Positions 1 through 13,206 are shown, counted from the stretch's first letter. The stretch: DNA of 64,000 nt from Eretmocerus hayati (GCA_029851415.1 CM056744.1:87266907-87330906), one strand, 5' to 3'. Program-made: numbers and translations. Notes: generated by a model from the sequence alone, not told the origin.

Positions 1-1686
1 GCCGTATCTTAGCGCATTCTATTCCTTGTTTCAGGAACTTCAAAACCCATTTTTTAGAATTGCAAAATTTGGATCTGGAGCTGTTTTATGTGCAAAACAC
101 AGAGACAAAACACGGAGAAGTAAACAAAAATGCCAACATCGGAGTGTACCTAACATGCCCCTATATGTTCATCTCGAAAGGGCGTGCAAGACGACTCATT
201 TTACCACTCTAAACGTGTTGATCACGTCAAAATCGGTCAGAAATAGTGTTTCGTACCAACGAAAAGCTCCAAATGTGTGTGCACAGCGATAAAAACACTT
301 CATCGCCTATTTCCATCATCTTTTTCGAAAGAATTGGGACTGTTCGGCTCGAATTCATCGAAATTAGACGTACACTGAAAAAAAAATTTTCTAAAAATCT
401 AATAAATATATTTATTCATCGCAGATTTCATTGGTTCGAAAACTCATTTCTTCAAATCGAATAAAGTTTCAAATACCTCAATAATCGAACTACCCGGAAA
501 AATGATCTCTACGTGTTTAAGCAGTAACGAAATATTACATTCGACTTCCACTAAGGGCACCGTGAAGCACGTGATTTTCTTTATAAAATTTTTCGAAATT
601 CTTGGATCAAAATAAACATGACTCACGTAATCTTCAGACCGATTATAACGGAGTTAGTGATTCTTCCTTTTAGAATACAAAGAATGAATTTCCATGCTGT
701 TCCACGAATAACTATGCTAAACATTCATCCTTGACATGATGAAAAGAAAAGAATCTCTCGATACCGTTCTAGGTATTTCTGAGAATTCGAAACCCTAAAG
801 AATGAATATCAAATATTTCCATCCCGTTGACTCACTCGAGAAACTCGCTAATCACACTCAAGATGCAAACAATAAGACTGAAGAACATTAATTCCCATCT
901 ACTAAATATCTTCATGCATGAGAAAATTAAAAGAACAATGAAAAGGCCAAACAAAAACCCCGTCACTCGACCCACTCTTTACAATCAGGATAATCCTCTT
1001 TGTGAACTTCACTTGTCAAGTACAAACGAGAAACCTTGGCAATGGTTTGTATATCGTGATCACCTTCATTGCGTTGTTATCCACTTTTTCAAAATCACGG
1101 AAACGCTTAAAGCAGGATTAACCCAGAAGATAACGCACGCCAGCTTACTTGTTTTGAGAATGAATTTCTTCGATCATCTTCGCGCGCGTGTACCTACATA
1201 AAAGGAGTCGCGTGAGCTAAGAGCTTATATAGAGCCAGGATCCAACCTCAAGGTGCCGTATGTAAAACAAGAATACAGAACTAAATGATGCGCCATAAAC
1301 AGAATTATCTGATTGTGTTCAATCGAACGGGCATCAATCTGCCGAAATACCTGTCTACTTTATCGCTCATCAATCCTGAGATAAGAGCCTCGTTCTAAAC
1401 TTGGTTTAACTATCAAAGAGAGAGAGAGAGAAAGACGGAGTGGAATGCTCAGGTCTCTGCTATAATGTACTGTTCGCTCTGAAGTACAGTTGGTGGAATT
1501 TGAGATGAATCCACGTGATCTAATTGAGAAAGTTCCCTGATTTGTTCAAGTAATGGAGTTGACTTGGTATTGTTGGCATACGTTTAGCAAGCCTCGGCTA
1601 ACGAATAAGAGCTGCTTTGTCAAAATTTCGAATAACTCAAACCAGGTATATCGCGGATGTCACGTCCACGTCTCTGGAGACCATTA
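1..1686. other. AT-rich stretch with no gene seen
   Basis: The open frames are short, have no recognisable domain and are not flanked by a convincing exon structure. The longest (about 827-1201, plus) is rich in Asn/Lys/His, as expected of chance translation of AT-rich DNA. A short GA run lies near 1417-1433. I see nothing else. Confidence 0.6.
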
Positions 1687-1920
1687 ACACTGGTACACAT
1701 AGTCGTTATAACTCCAGAGATAAGAATTAATCCGCGGGTTAGGCGCTGTAATCGGCGTGGCTGAAGAATAAATTAAAGACTACTCATTCACTTCACGTTG
1801 TCCCAGTGCTGCAGAACATTACAGAATTGAAGTTTTTTTTCTCCACGCCGATTAGGTACAGCGCCTAACTCGCGGATTAATTCTTAATTCTAGGGTTATA
1901 ACGACTATGAATACCAGTGT
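1687..1920. repeat. MITE-like inverted repeat (234 bp)
   Basis: The ends are mutually inverted. ACACTGGTACACATAGTCG at the left matches the reverse complement of the right end with few differences. Pairing continues inward for about 75 bp, through GTTAGGCGCTGTA near 1739 and its complement near 1858. The central ~70 bp is unpaired. There is no coding capacity, so this is probably a non-autonomous DNA transposon. The target duplication is unclear. Confidence 0.7.
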
Positions 1921-2570
1921 AAGTGTTTGAGATTTTTATACTGTTCGCGTACCCTGAGGGATATTTTCAATGATTCCTGATAGATTAACGAGGTGAGAAA
2001 AGGGATGGAAGTTTCTTATGAGGTCATATTTATTGCACTTATCACAGGTTCGGGCCGCAATAACTATGGATCTGATAAAAGCCACAGGAACAGCAGATAA
2101 TGTATAGCCCTTCATAACATTGCTGAAATGTTGGAATCTTCTCATTTCATTCCTTAATTAATTGGCCAGAGAACAACGAATTCACTATTACGCATTTCCA
2201 CCCGGAGGAGTAACAGAAAGAGATATTCCATCATGTTACTGCATTGAAAAGATCTGAGATTTCCAGGATCCAAGATTGAAGCCCATGTACCTCTCCAATA
2301 GGGAACCGTCAAATTCAAAAAATTATTATTATCGAAAACAAAAGTTGCGTAGATGCTACAGACCAAATGTCAGACTGACGCGAGGACAAAATTGTTCTGG
2401 GACTTGATTTGTGAAACATGTGGAATAATAATGATTGAATGCCCAGCTAACATCTGTCCGTCCGGACTCAGTGTATCGAGTTGCTCACGTGTGAAAGGTG
2501 AAGTACAACGGGTGGCCGTATGGGTCATGTATGGATTGTTGGGTGGATGGGTTGGTGAGTGAGTGGGTAG
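1921..2570. other. No gene seen
   Basis: Between the inverted repeat and the minisatellite there are only short frames of 60-70 codons on both strands, none with a recognisable motif. Confidence 0.5.
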
Positions 2571-2574
2571 GTGG

Positions 2575-3480
2575 TTAAAAGCATGCGTGGTCTAGTCCAG
2601 TCTGGAATTGCCTACGATGGTCTGGGACGGCCTCGGACGATCCTACACGATGTAAAGAAGTCTGGGATGTTCTGGGTCGGCCTGGAACATTCTGGTATAG
2701 TCTGGAATGGTCCCAATGGTCTGTGGCGTTCTGATACGATTTCGGATAGTCTGTGAAATCCTGGGCTGGCCTGAAAGGATCTGGAGTGGACTGGGACATT
2801 CTCGTATGGTCTAGTACGGTATGGAATGGTCTGAGTCTGGGATGGCTTTAAAGGGCTGGAATAGTTTCGAAAGGTCTGGCTAGTTCTGTTACGGTTTACG
2901 ATGGTATGGTACGATCCGGAGTAGTCTGGAATTCATTGGAACGGTCTGGAATAGTTTGAAACGGTCTAAATCTGTCTCGGAAATTTTGAGTCGATCTGGA
3001 GCATTCTGGTACGGTCTGGAATGGTCTTGGATGGTTTTGATGGTCTGATACGGTCTGAGACGGTCTCAAACGGTCTGGAAAGATCTGGGATGGTCTGAAA
3101 CGATCTGGATTGGACTTGGACATTCTGGCATGGTCTGGTCGGGTCTGGGATAGTCTGGAACGGTCTAGTTTGGTCTGAAATGTTCTGGAACATCCTGGTA
3201 AGGTTTGAAACTGTCTGGGGTGGTGTGGGACGTTTGCATACGGTCCGAAAGGTCTGATATGGTCTAGGGTATTCTAGTACGGTATTAAACGGTGTGAGAC
3301 ATCTTAGTTTGGTCTGGGATCATCTGGAACAATCTGGAACAGTCTGGAAAGGTATGGGATGTTCTGGTACGGTCTGCAACGGTCTTGCATGATCCGAAAT
3401 GCTCTGAAGTTACTTGGAATGGTCTGGAACGGTCTGAGATGGTCTGGTATAGTGTGGAACAGTCTGGAAGGTCTGGTTTT
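2575..3480. repeat. Degenerate 10-bp minisatellite (GTCTGGAACG type)
   Basis: About 900 bp consists of imperfect repeats of a decamer close to GTCTGGAAYG, with insertions that locally make 15-bp steps. The plus strand is G/T-rich. On the minus strand it creates open frames rich in Arg-Pro-Phe-Gln-Thr-Ile-Pro-Asp because three 10-mers make ten codons. These frames follow from the repeat and are not genes. Units are too divergent for recent expansion. Confidence 0.85.
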
Positions 3481-3499
3481 GGCTAGCCAGGCTAAATTA

Positions 3500-6400
3500 T
3501 AACAAGTGGTCATATGGGGGGTCAGCGAGAGATTCGGTAAGTGGGTAGGCCGGGCGGGTCGTCAGACGTGATGATGAGTGGGTAGCTAGATGGTCTGGTG
3601 GGTGCCTATAACTATAGCGGCACTACTTCAACGGAATATCATCTTTACGAAACTCCATAAGAAACATCTCTTAAATCCCATCATTCGATTCCTTAGGCTC
3701 GATGTCAAGAAAGAGAAGCTCATTTTTGATATTGATGTACGAAGAATAAAAAAAACGTGAACCAAACTTGCTGAACCATAAATTACCCACCAACTCAGTG
3801 CTGCAAGCGTAAACCTATCGAAGGGTCAAAAATTCAAGTAGTGTACAGTTCAGGGTCAATCGAGCCACTCTAGTCCCGCATCATATGTCCAATCTGACAT
3901 TCGTAAATACTCACATGCGATGAAGTGATCTGGATCATTAACATAGACCTTGTTCATAGAATATTCCTCGTCGGAAAGTGCTGGCCCTTCCGTCTTTTTA
4001 AAGCAGGCTCGTATATGTATGATCACGCACATATCAACCAAATGTTGTTGCCTCTGGACAACGTGCAATCATAAAAACAATATCGTGACTGCAGCGAGTC
4101 ACGCTAGACTTTCTAAGCATGCCATACATACTAAGAGATCGCGCCCATTGTCGGTTAATACGATGAAGATAAGCGGTAGTACTGATTTTAACCTTGGATA
4201 GGGAATAGAAGTCGAGAAAACAGGAAAAAAACAGAGTTTGAAGGTGATACTTTGTAAATCGAGGTGTCGAGGAATTTCAAGGAATTATTTATCGACCACG
4301 CGAGGATTTAAGAGTCCTTAATATTACCATTTTTGAGTGAAATGATTTTTAGTATCGAGTAAGTAGGCATTCACAGGAAAATAGAATGTAGATCAGTCAA
4401 ATCTCAAATAGGTATCACGATGGAATACTTCGTACCTCTTTAAACTCAACGTTTCATTGCTCTCAGAGTTGAGGATCTTATAGGATACTTCAGAATCTGT
4501 AGCACACTTCAACTTCCCTCTATATTCACTGTACCACATACCACCTGTAGACTACTGTGCAATGACAATTGTATGACCTTATGATTTGCTTGTCGTGAGC
4601 GTCTTGGACGAGTTTTAAGAGGTTTTGAGATTTGCAATTTGATATATCCACATCTGTATACCATTTCTACTCAGTCATACAGAATACAACTTGGTTGATG
4701 TACTTGGAACTTTGATAGTCGTAAAGTTACGTGGATGAGTCTTTGGTAGAAGGCTGCATGACCGAGAACTCTACAAAGAAATTCCATGAAATTACGATAC
4801 AACGCAAGCCCTCCTGATCTTCTCCCTTTAGCTAATTTTCAATGGAATTTTCTTATGGAGGACACAAATTGAAAGATACCGCATCAGGTTTCATAGAACT
4901 AATTTGCAATGAATTCTACATTCAAAACTACCAACATATCTCGCTCTAATAATAATCAACAAGTGTAATCATAGAATTTTTTGAGCAGGGGCAGACTCTT
5001 GCTCAAAATGCCCCACAACTATTGATTTTGGTTTGAAAAAATGATTGGAGAGTTTACTTGTTGTAAGAGTCTCAAAAATCTAATTTACAACTTGTTGCTT
5101 TTACCACAGCTTTGGATACGAAAAAAACTCGTTCTGATCAAACAATGATTTGATCTGAGGAAGGAAAAGTATGACTTTGAATCAAGAGGCGAGGTAGCGT
5201 CTCGCTGGCGAGTTCTTGTCTAGCCCAGAGATATGAGTAAGTAATCATCTCAATTTTACGTGTAAAATTGTCATGAGTCTCGAAAAACGTTCTCTTATTT
5301 TCCATAATTCCATTTTTATCGATCCACTTCCATGAATACAGAACTCGCTATGTATAAAAAGGAGATTCACCCTTTTCATTCCATCTCCCAATAGTATCCC
5401 AATTTGTTCCAAACTGTATATTGGATTATCAGATACAAAACGAATCTGGCGAGTCTTGTCTGCAATTCAAATGAAAATTGGTCGGGCAGCCACTAAATCG
5501 AGTATTTCAAGTCCCTCTACCATTTTTTGCCACTCACAAGAATTATTCCGCGACGAAGCATTTACATGAGCTAAAATGGATGCAACGGTAGATTTCGATC
5601 ATGAATAATCTGGATATCGAAATTACATTTGCATCTAGAACTATTTCAATCTAATATTCAATCCTTACAGACTGATTAAATCGTAATTTATGAAGCGAAT
5701 GATGATAGAAACCTGAGATTTGAATATTTAATAACGGAAGAATTATCAGACAGTGTTTTTCCAACCGAAAGTCTTTACCAACGTCCAAATCTCACAAAAT
5801 GTTGATATTGTTTCATACTTTCAAAACTAGAACAGATACGCGAATCAACAAACAACGGAAGAGAAATATCCCACCTGGCCTTTGTGAAAAGGAAAAATCG
5901 ATTTTCCGAAAGCCACACTGTTCTCTAGAATTTCTTTTGAATTCTGTCAGTACGAAGAATCTAAATCCGAGATAACCTCACCAATTAATTGATCCAACAA
6001 AAGGATAAAATTGTATTCCATTCCAATGTTCAATCTTGGGTTTCCTTTTCTACCCTTTTATTCCATTGATGATCCAGTAAGGTTTTGGAATGAGCAAGGA
6101 TTCTCTGGAATGCCTTTGGATTCCATTCATCAGTGGGGACAGAAGCTGAAACATCCAAAAGCCCAGCAAGCTTATATAACGCAAGCTCAGACTTTGCGTC
6201 GGATTTGTAGCTTGAAAACGAACGAGCGAGCTTTTAGCGTTAGCTGTGCTATACCCACTGTCAAAACTGTGATTACTCGAGAGTTCTATGTATATATATA
6301 CATATATAGCTCGCTCGTTGGTTCGTTTATTTTACCAAGCACTACATTTTCATCGTTCAATAATTCAAAAATGAAACACCATGACAGCTGAAAATATACT

Positions 6401-7260
6401 ACTGTCAACTGGAGATTATCAAAAGCTTTCCCAATGCCCGATTAAATTCAAATATTCATTTAAAAATATAAAATCGACTCTAGCAAGAGTCGGTTTGAAT
6501 TGGCATCCTTTGAAAAGAATGAGACTCGTTTCCTCATTTTCTGTGGTCTCTGTTTCACTATTATTCTATTCTTTATCATTTTTTTTTTCCAAGTATCTCG
6601 GAAAGCGAGGCAACACTATGAAATACAAATGCAAAACTCGGTGAGCGCGCTCGGTCTGCTTATGCAACCGAGCGCATGTTCGATGCAGATATAACGTCTC
6701 TTGGTTTCATATGTGTGTGTGTGTTACCTGTGCAAGAGATAAGAAATATTTTTCATGAAGGTAAATGTAGGGTAAAAACCACGATAGACGAAAAACAAAC
6801 GACGAGATGACGCAGAAACAAGAATGGAACAAACCAGAAGGAAGATATAGAAGTAAAACTGATATTTCAAAGGTTGCTCCTCTTCTCTGGATGTATAGAT
6901 ATAAATACTCGAGGGGGAGAAGAGGCCAGATCGCATATGGAGCTACTTCCATTTAATAGATAGGTATATGCTCTTACCCGGGTGACCAGTTTTTGTGTGG
7001 AATCGTATCGATTCTTTAAAAAAAAAAAGGTCAGGAAAGCTGGACGTTCAGAAGTTATATCCACCCTGATCTGTCGGCAATTCCCTCGAGATACTCTGGA
7101 TTTCTTATTCTTCCTGAAAAATTGCCATTGACTCGGAAAATCCATCAATAATAATTGATTTATAATGAACTTTCAATGTTGAATAGATGGTGAATTTCCA
7201 ATCGGAATTTGATTCTTGGTATCGTCTCCTAATAGTCCAGGTGATGATAGTATATTATGT
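3500..7260. other. Long stretch with no gene seen
   Basis: No open frame here has a recognisable domain. The longest (6011-6391, plus) contains a low-complexity Tyr/Ile run from a TA-rich microsatellite near 6288-6307 and repeated ATTCCATT words. The sequence is AT-rich, with nothing resembling an exon series. Confidence 0.55.
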
Positions 7261-7473
7261 GTCGAGTGCCAAAAATCTTTGTTCTTCGCGAAAACTTTGT
7301 TGGGCGTCGGCGAAGCCGACGTCCAACAAGGTTTTCGTAAAGAACAAAGTTTTTGGCACGAGACGCATATGCCGCTTTATACGGCGAGACGTGCAAACTG
7401 CGTGTTTCCATGCTTCCTCGCGCAGCGAGGAAGCGTGGAAACACGCAGTTTGCGCGTCGAGCCGTATAAAGAT
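7261..7473. repeat. Twin long hairpins with 3-nt loops
   Basis: Two palindromes stand side by side. In the first, 7261-7311 pairs with 7315-7364 around loop GAA. In the second, 7371-7421 pairs with 7425-7473 around loop GCA. Each arm is about 50 bp with only a handful of mismatches, and the two hairpins are about 6 bp apart. Both are GC-richer and CpG-richer than their surroundings. The open frames across them on both strands are mirror images produced by the palindromes. The element is probably mobile (MITE-like), but no target duplication is evident. Confidence 0.8.
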
Positions 7474-7685
7474 TTTTTTTATCAATCTAGGAGGACTCAA
7501 TGAGTGGGCTATGTTGTTCACTCTTCATTTCTGCAAATCACTTCATTTGAAACGTTTTGCCGACTTGATGTATCCACAGGGAGGGATTTTGTCATGTGTA
7601 AGTATAATCACATTATCGAAATTTTATTTTTTCACAGTACGAATGGCTGTGCCTTGTCACAGCTGACTTGCTGAACTGACAAGGA

Positions 7686-8002
7686 GAGTATCAGGTCTGC
7701 GGAACACGGATCCTGATGAAACTCTGAGAATCATCTTGTTTTGGTGAAAAGTGAAAGCATCTCCAAGGGTTAAGTCCAATGGGTCTCCTATCCCAAGACA
7801 CAACTATGGACCTTAGCATTGTTAGTATATCTATATATGTGAAATTTTAACATGGGTCTATATGGACAATGCTAATCTCCATGGCCGTATCTCGGAATAG
7901 GAGGCGCATTGGACTTAACCCTTGGATTTACCTTCATTTTCCACCAAAACAAGATGATTCCCAAAGTTTCATCAAGATCCGTGTTCCGCAGACCTGATGC
8001 TC
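7686..8002. repeat. Palindromic MITE, copy 1 (~317 bp)
   Basis: The arms pair along most of their length. ATCAGGTCTGCGGAACACGG near 7690 is mirrored near 7978-7998, and AAGGGTTAAGTCCAATG near 7767 is mirrored near 7908-7924. The centre is around 7840. It shares ATCATCTTGTTTTGGTG and AGCATTG blocks with the element at 14580-14900, so the two form a family. There is no coding capacity. Confidence 0.8.
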
Positions 8003-11000
8003 ATGGGTGTAGGATAAATCGTATTAGTAAATATCTAATGTTCTGGTGCCCTTCGTTTCTTGATTCAGCAGAAAATTTTGTACCTTCTACATTTATGCGG
8101 CAAGTCAGATTCAGATTATCAAATTCAAAGAAATGTCCAATTAATTCCTCAATTTCTGAAATATTCTGAAACTCAGCTTGAATACGTCTCTGGCAGATTA
8201 CTCTTAACTCAATATATATGGTCATTCTACAGTGAATTTCGATTAACAGACAACCTAGAACAGCGGACACCTCTGTACACTGGATAATGTTGACTCCCAT
8301 TTGATTCCTATAGAGTTGAACCCTTGGAATAGCGGGCTGTCAATGCCAGACATCTTCAATATTGGACACATTCTTCGCTCTAGATTGTATCGATCCCATT
8401 CTAAATCGCCTAGAATATCGGACACTTTGAATTTTCAATCTGACTTGGAAAATATTTTTGATGAGAAACTCGACTCTCACAATGCGAGTTATGATGCCTG
8501 AAGAGTCCAATAATCACAATGACAGGTAAATCCGCCTTATCATCTGCACCGCTAAAGACACACCTGACGCGAGATGTCTGAGGATGAGGGTGAAGAGGTT
8601 GTGAAGAAGAAATACCAATCTTTCACGCAGATGCTAAGATAAAAATGCTTGTCTACATCAGAGAAATGTTCCCTCAAATTGATTCAATTACAAGTTCGTG
8701 AAAAATGACCGGAAGAGCGTCATTGTATGGTCAAATGAAGAAAAATAAAAAATGATCGAAATCCACATGGAATAACAAAATCTAATTCTGAGGAAAAGAA
8801 TAGAGAAATGTTGATGAGGACCTCTTTATCGGGGGGAAATTGATATGAACTACCTACTCGAATTTTCAAACCCTTGCTGATTGAAATACTGTAGATTTGA
8901 CCGATGGATAATTGATTTGAAGTATTATGATGACAGTTTGGAGTTATGAGGAATAGAATTTTGATTGATTCTGATCGATATTTGCATACCAATAAACTAT
9001 CGAGAATCACTACAAAAGACCAAAAATTTAGCAACCCTCGTGAAACAGTAAACCTTACAATAATGGACACTTTCTTGATGCACCGAGGAGTCCGAGATTC
9101 ATTGTACATACAATAATGTAAATACTGAGCACATAGAATGCTCACAAATTTACCCGTGAGATTCTCTGTGCGAATTTATGTAAGAAAAATGGAAACCAAG
9201 TATACAGAAAGTATCATGGAGCTTTTGGAAAATTTTTGGACGAAATGGTAAGAATTGTACACACGTTATGTCAATTTTTTCCGATATCACAAAAAACTTA
9301 ATCATATAGATGACATTGTTGTAGCAAAGTTGAAACCAGAATATCAACGTCACAGTTGATATCATCTTGAAATTCATCAAACTCACATGAGAATTCACGC
9401 AATTTTTCTCCCAAATCACAACATTTGCAGATAAAAGTTGAATATTTGATGGATAGGAGAATATGGAGTTATTGGGAGCAATGATTTCAATATATCGAAT
9501 TTTTTAACCGGAGAGAGAAAGAGTCGTATTCACACCGACTTGACAGTTTTATCCATAGAGAGCGGCCGGTATACCGAAATACAATTCATCTTTTTCATAT
9601 GCAAATGTTGGCTAACAAATATTCATTTTTCAGGTTGGTCCTGTATTTTCCAATATCTTTGCTTCCGGTACGATTTTAGAATTCCCAACTATCCATATTT
9701 ATGTGACAAAGTCGAGCGCTGTTTCTGACAAGCCATTCATCTTTTCAATCCGCTCAATTTGACTCATTCGTGCCTTGGTTTGAGAAAAAAATTCCAAGAC
9801 GGAGGGAATTTCAAATTTTGAATATTGGTTTTCCCAATTGTGAGAGTTCCTCTTTTTCTGTTTCAGAAACAATAATGTGCATTCAATGATTGCATAATTT
9901 AGAATCCTGAATATAGTATTCAATGATAATTCTGAATTTCATTTTCGACTTTTTTACCTGGATTACAGTCTTGGGGATTGCATTGAATTAGAAATGAGAA
10001 CTGTCATGGCGAGTTGTAACAATCTGATAAGGAAATGTGGGGAAGAGTTTCAATGACGAGCTAAATCTTTTATGGTACAACTTCATTATTGGTGAGAATC
10101 AATCCCTCGTGAGATTCCCCGAATTCAGTGATCACCAGAACGAATAAAATCACAACAGTTTGTATGGTCAACTAATTTCCCACTCAATTTGATATCCAGT
10201 AATCTTCAAAAGAGAAAGGTAGACCTCTGACATTGGCAAACTCACAATATGTTCACGAAATCACAAAAGAAGTGTCAGTTTGTGTTCTTCGGAGGACTTC
10301 TTATCGTGGTTTCATGGTTATATTTGGTGAGGAAAAATCTACTCGATCTAAATGCTCCGATCTCAGAACTTGTTTCTACGATCAAATATTTGACACGAGT
10401 TCGGCGTGATATTTCTTAGATGTTTCAAATTTTGAGACTTTTTTGAACTAGATTGAGGGTTGCATTGAATGAAGAATCTATTTTGAGGAGTAAACAAGAC
10501 ATGGATGTACAGAATCACATCTTCAGATGGTTCTAACCGGGAAAACATTCAAGCAGATCATTGTATGCCAAGAACATGTCTTATGACTATGCCAGCAGGT
10601 TCATTTCCTCTGTGAAACTTGGTTGGCTGGATGGTGTGACATAAAAGTAAAACTCCAGCCTTACTCGATTCATATGTACACAAATTTCAATTTTCCACCG
10701 CTCGTCCGAATCTCAAATGAAACATGTCTACGAGATAAGGATTTCGGAGATCGGAACCTCAAGAAATATTTGTTATTTGGATCCCTGCGCTCTTTCGATT
10801 CCTCACAAATTGTGATCGGTCTATCAGAATGAGGACATTCTATTTCTTGAGTGACCATCGATTTACTCATGGATCAATTCCACAAATATTCTTCATCTAC
10901 TCATTATGTAATGAAGGACGGCAAGACGATCATCTCATCAGTCAAGGTACCTCTTTTCAATACTCTTCCTAAGGGATGCGCACTGTGTGAGTAGAAATCC

Positions 11001-12270
11001 AATCCATTCCACAGAGATGGGTCGAAAAACTCAATTTCCAAAAGTTTTTGGAAACCCTTTGACAGATGTTAATTGAGATTGTCCTTGTCCTTGATCGATA
11101 TCCATTCGAGTCAAAGAGATCCAGTCCATTTGGATCCTATTGATGAGTTTCGAAACCCATCAATGAATTTGCAAACTGTAATCTGGATGCAAAAAAAAAA
11201 ACGTAGCTCAAAGTCGGTCAATTTGAATTGGAATATTCCACAAATTCTCCATCGGTCACGCACTAGGCTTCTCGCTCACATTGATTATTTCAAATAGAAA
11301 AGATGAAGTAATTGATAATACATGCAAAAAGTTGAACGCTGAATCGAGAATGTTCTTTTGACCACGAAAATCTCGAAGTTCTTCAAGGATAATCCCACGT
11401 GAGTTCAAATGGATCGTATACTTCCTCTTGACGAACTCTAGCTTCAACATCTTTCACAAAAGACATGATGAAAGTTAGATCCCTCGTCCATGATTAATGA
11501 AAGATTATCCATCTTCCTAAAGTTTTCATCACATATTCAAGAGTGAGTGATAATTCTTCAGAGAGAAAAAAAAATTATACTCTCTGAGAGAGCAAAGAAT
11601 GGAGCTTCTTGAAAGTAGCTCTCACTTCATTCACATCTTTCTACCAATTTAGGTGCAGATTAAGGAAGCCATACGCTATCTGCGCAGATCCATTCACACA
11701 GAGTGCAAGTTGATTACATTTTCATTTCCATTTCCATATCCGCAAAATGCTTTCTGGCCAAGCTGCTTTCCATCTACATGTTCCAAAATGATCATCTAAC
11801 ATTATTCAAATGCTTTCCAAGTATGGGTGCAGACAAACCATGGTAAATTGGGTGGAAGGTATCTAGAATGCGGCAAGGAAGAAAAAAAGAATTGTGATGG
11901 GTAGTGAGTATGATATTCAAAGGAAGTCGAAGTAGGTTTTCTCGGGCCATTTTCTTTTGCAAGTGATACTGTGTCCGGTAAGCGAGATAGAAATTCTCGA
12001 GGAAAATGATCCATAGAATTGTAGTTTATATGATGATTTAGTATCAGTGGTGTGGACCTTATCGGAATTGGGATCCCTCAAGATCATCCTTTCAAATGGG
12101 AACTTGGTCCATGTATTTAACATTCCCATGAGATCACTTTCCTCAGCTTCATTTATCCAAAATTTTTATCTATGCTCAAATATACTATGTTCTGACGTGC
12201 GCATGCACTTTTGATTATTTCTTACCAGCATCCATATATATTTTCGCATCAAAGTAAGTAAGGTCAGTAC
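8003..12270. other. Long stretch with no gene seen
   Basis: I find only short frames on either strand, none with a conserved motif, and no RNA gene. The sequence is AT-rich and looks intergenic or intronic. Confidence 0.55.
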
Positions 12271-12275
12271 GCCGC

Positions 12276-12593
12276 GTACGCGCCTTCAATAGTACATCAC
12301 GCAAACATTGAACATGTACGCGCCCCAAATAGTACACCTTTCCGATTTCCAACTTTGTACGCACATTATACAGTACATATTCAATACCGTACGCGCATCC
12401 TGTAGTACAGCCTTGGGCATAGAAATGTACGCGCATCCCGTAGTACATTTTGCTCATTTTCATGTACGCGCGGACTATAGTACAGCTTTGACTTTAGTAC
12501 GCGCGTCGTGTAGTACAATTCGAATCACGGTTTATGCACGCTTCCGCAATAGTACAACAAAAGTTCTTACGTTGTACGCGCAACACGCGTACA
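12276..12593 (+). promoter_or_regulatory. Array of nine dyad motifs, GTACGCGC-n6-TAGTACA
   Basis: Nine 21-bp motifs start at 12276, 12316, 12357, 12389, 12427, 12464, 12497, 12536 and 12574, a spacing of 32-41 bp (about 3-4 helical turns). Consensus is GTACGCGC, six variable bases, then TAGTACA. Most are preceded by T, so the outer halves TGTAC and GTACA form a dyad. The intervening DNA is not conserved, which suggests selection on or recent copying of a protein-binding site rather than a simple tandem repeat. The array ends 12 bp before a TATA box. It could be a clustered operator, insulator or enhancer of a host gene or of a mobile element. Confidence 0.7.
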
Positions 12594-12604
12594 TCCCTTT
12601 TGCC

Positions 12605-12640
12605 TATAAAAAGCCGAGTATCCAGAGCTCGGCAACTCAT
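12605..12640 (+). promoter_or_regulatory. Core promoter: TATA box with initiator-like TCATT
   Basis: TATAAAAA at 12605-12612 is followed by ACTCATT, which puts an initiator-like A at 12639, about 34 bp from the first T of the TATA box. This is close to normal insect TATA-Inr spacing. The surrounding CCTATAAAAAGCCGAG resembles CCTATAAAAGCCCGAG in the U3 region of the LTRs at 18118-22695, so a retroelement promoter is an alternative to a host gene promoter. Confidence 0.55.
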
Positions 12641-12913
12641 TACGATCTCAACTCGCCATCGCGACGCTGCCTCCACGACACTCGGCCACGCCTTGGCCGT
12701 CGACATTTCGGCAAGACTCTGGGGTTTCCGTCGTGACCCTCTCCGCGACCGGGAGTTTCGAACTCATCTCAGACATAGTGCAGTGAATGGCCTCACGCCA
12801 TAAGTGACAAAGTGTGTGTTGTTCGTATTCCGCACCTCGAATACCGAATCGCAATTGAACCTTGAGTGTGTACGTATAATTCGTATACCAATTCCACTAC
12901 TCACTCCTACGGT

Positions 12914-13096
12914 GCACAGTGGGGCCAGGGCATCTTCCTAGGGCTCAGTGCCACGCAAATTCTCAATTTATCGCCGTGTCCGGGATCGTACGGTATTCTG
13001 ATAACTGAGAGCAACATTCCTCGTTCCCGAACATGGCAATAAGTTGAGAATTTGCGTGGCGCTGAGCCCTAGAAAGATGCGCGGGCAGCACTGTGC
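12914..13096. repeat. Inverted repeat in the putative leader (57-bp arms)
   Basis: 12914-12970 pairs with 13040-13096, leaving a 69-nt loop. TAGGGCTCAGTGCCACGCAA on the left is matched on the right with one change. In a transcript from the TATA box at 12605 this would be a very stable stem in the 5' leader, upstream of the ATG at 13207. It may instead be the core of a small transposable element. Confidence 0.8.
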
Positions 13097-13206
13097 GGCG
13101 GTCTAAAGTCAATCTTGGAGGCAACTCGGAGTCACAGTGTGCGTTTTTCCGGATAAAATCATTGTATACGGTCCGCGCACCGGCAGCTGAGACGCGACGT
13201 GACTTG

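Noticed and set aside
2575..3513. Several minus-strand open frames rich in Pro, Arg, Phe and Gln
   Set aside because: They are a by-product of translating the 10-bp minisatellite; no domain and no exon structure.
6011..6391. 126-codon plus-strand frame
   Set aside because: Contains a Tyr/Ile run from a TA microsatellite and repeated ATTCCATT words; no recognisable motif.
7187..7666. Overlapping 60-159-codon frames on both strands
   Set aside because: Symmetric open frames forced by the twin palindromes.
12276..12593. CRISPR-like array
   Set aside because: Spacing resembles a repeat-spacer array, but repeats are imperfect, spacers only 11-20 bp, the genome is animal, and no cas genes exist; a protein-binding array fits better.
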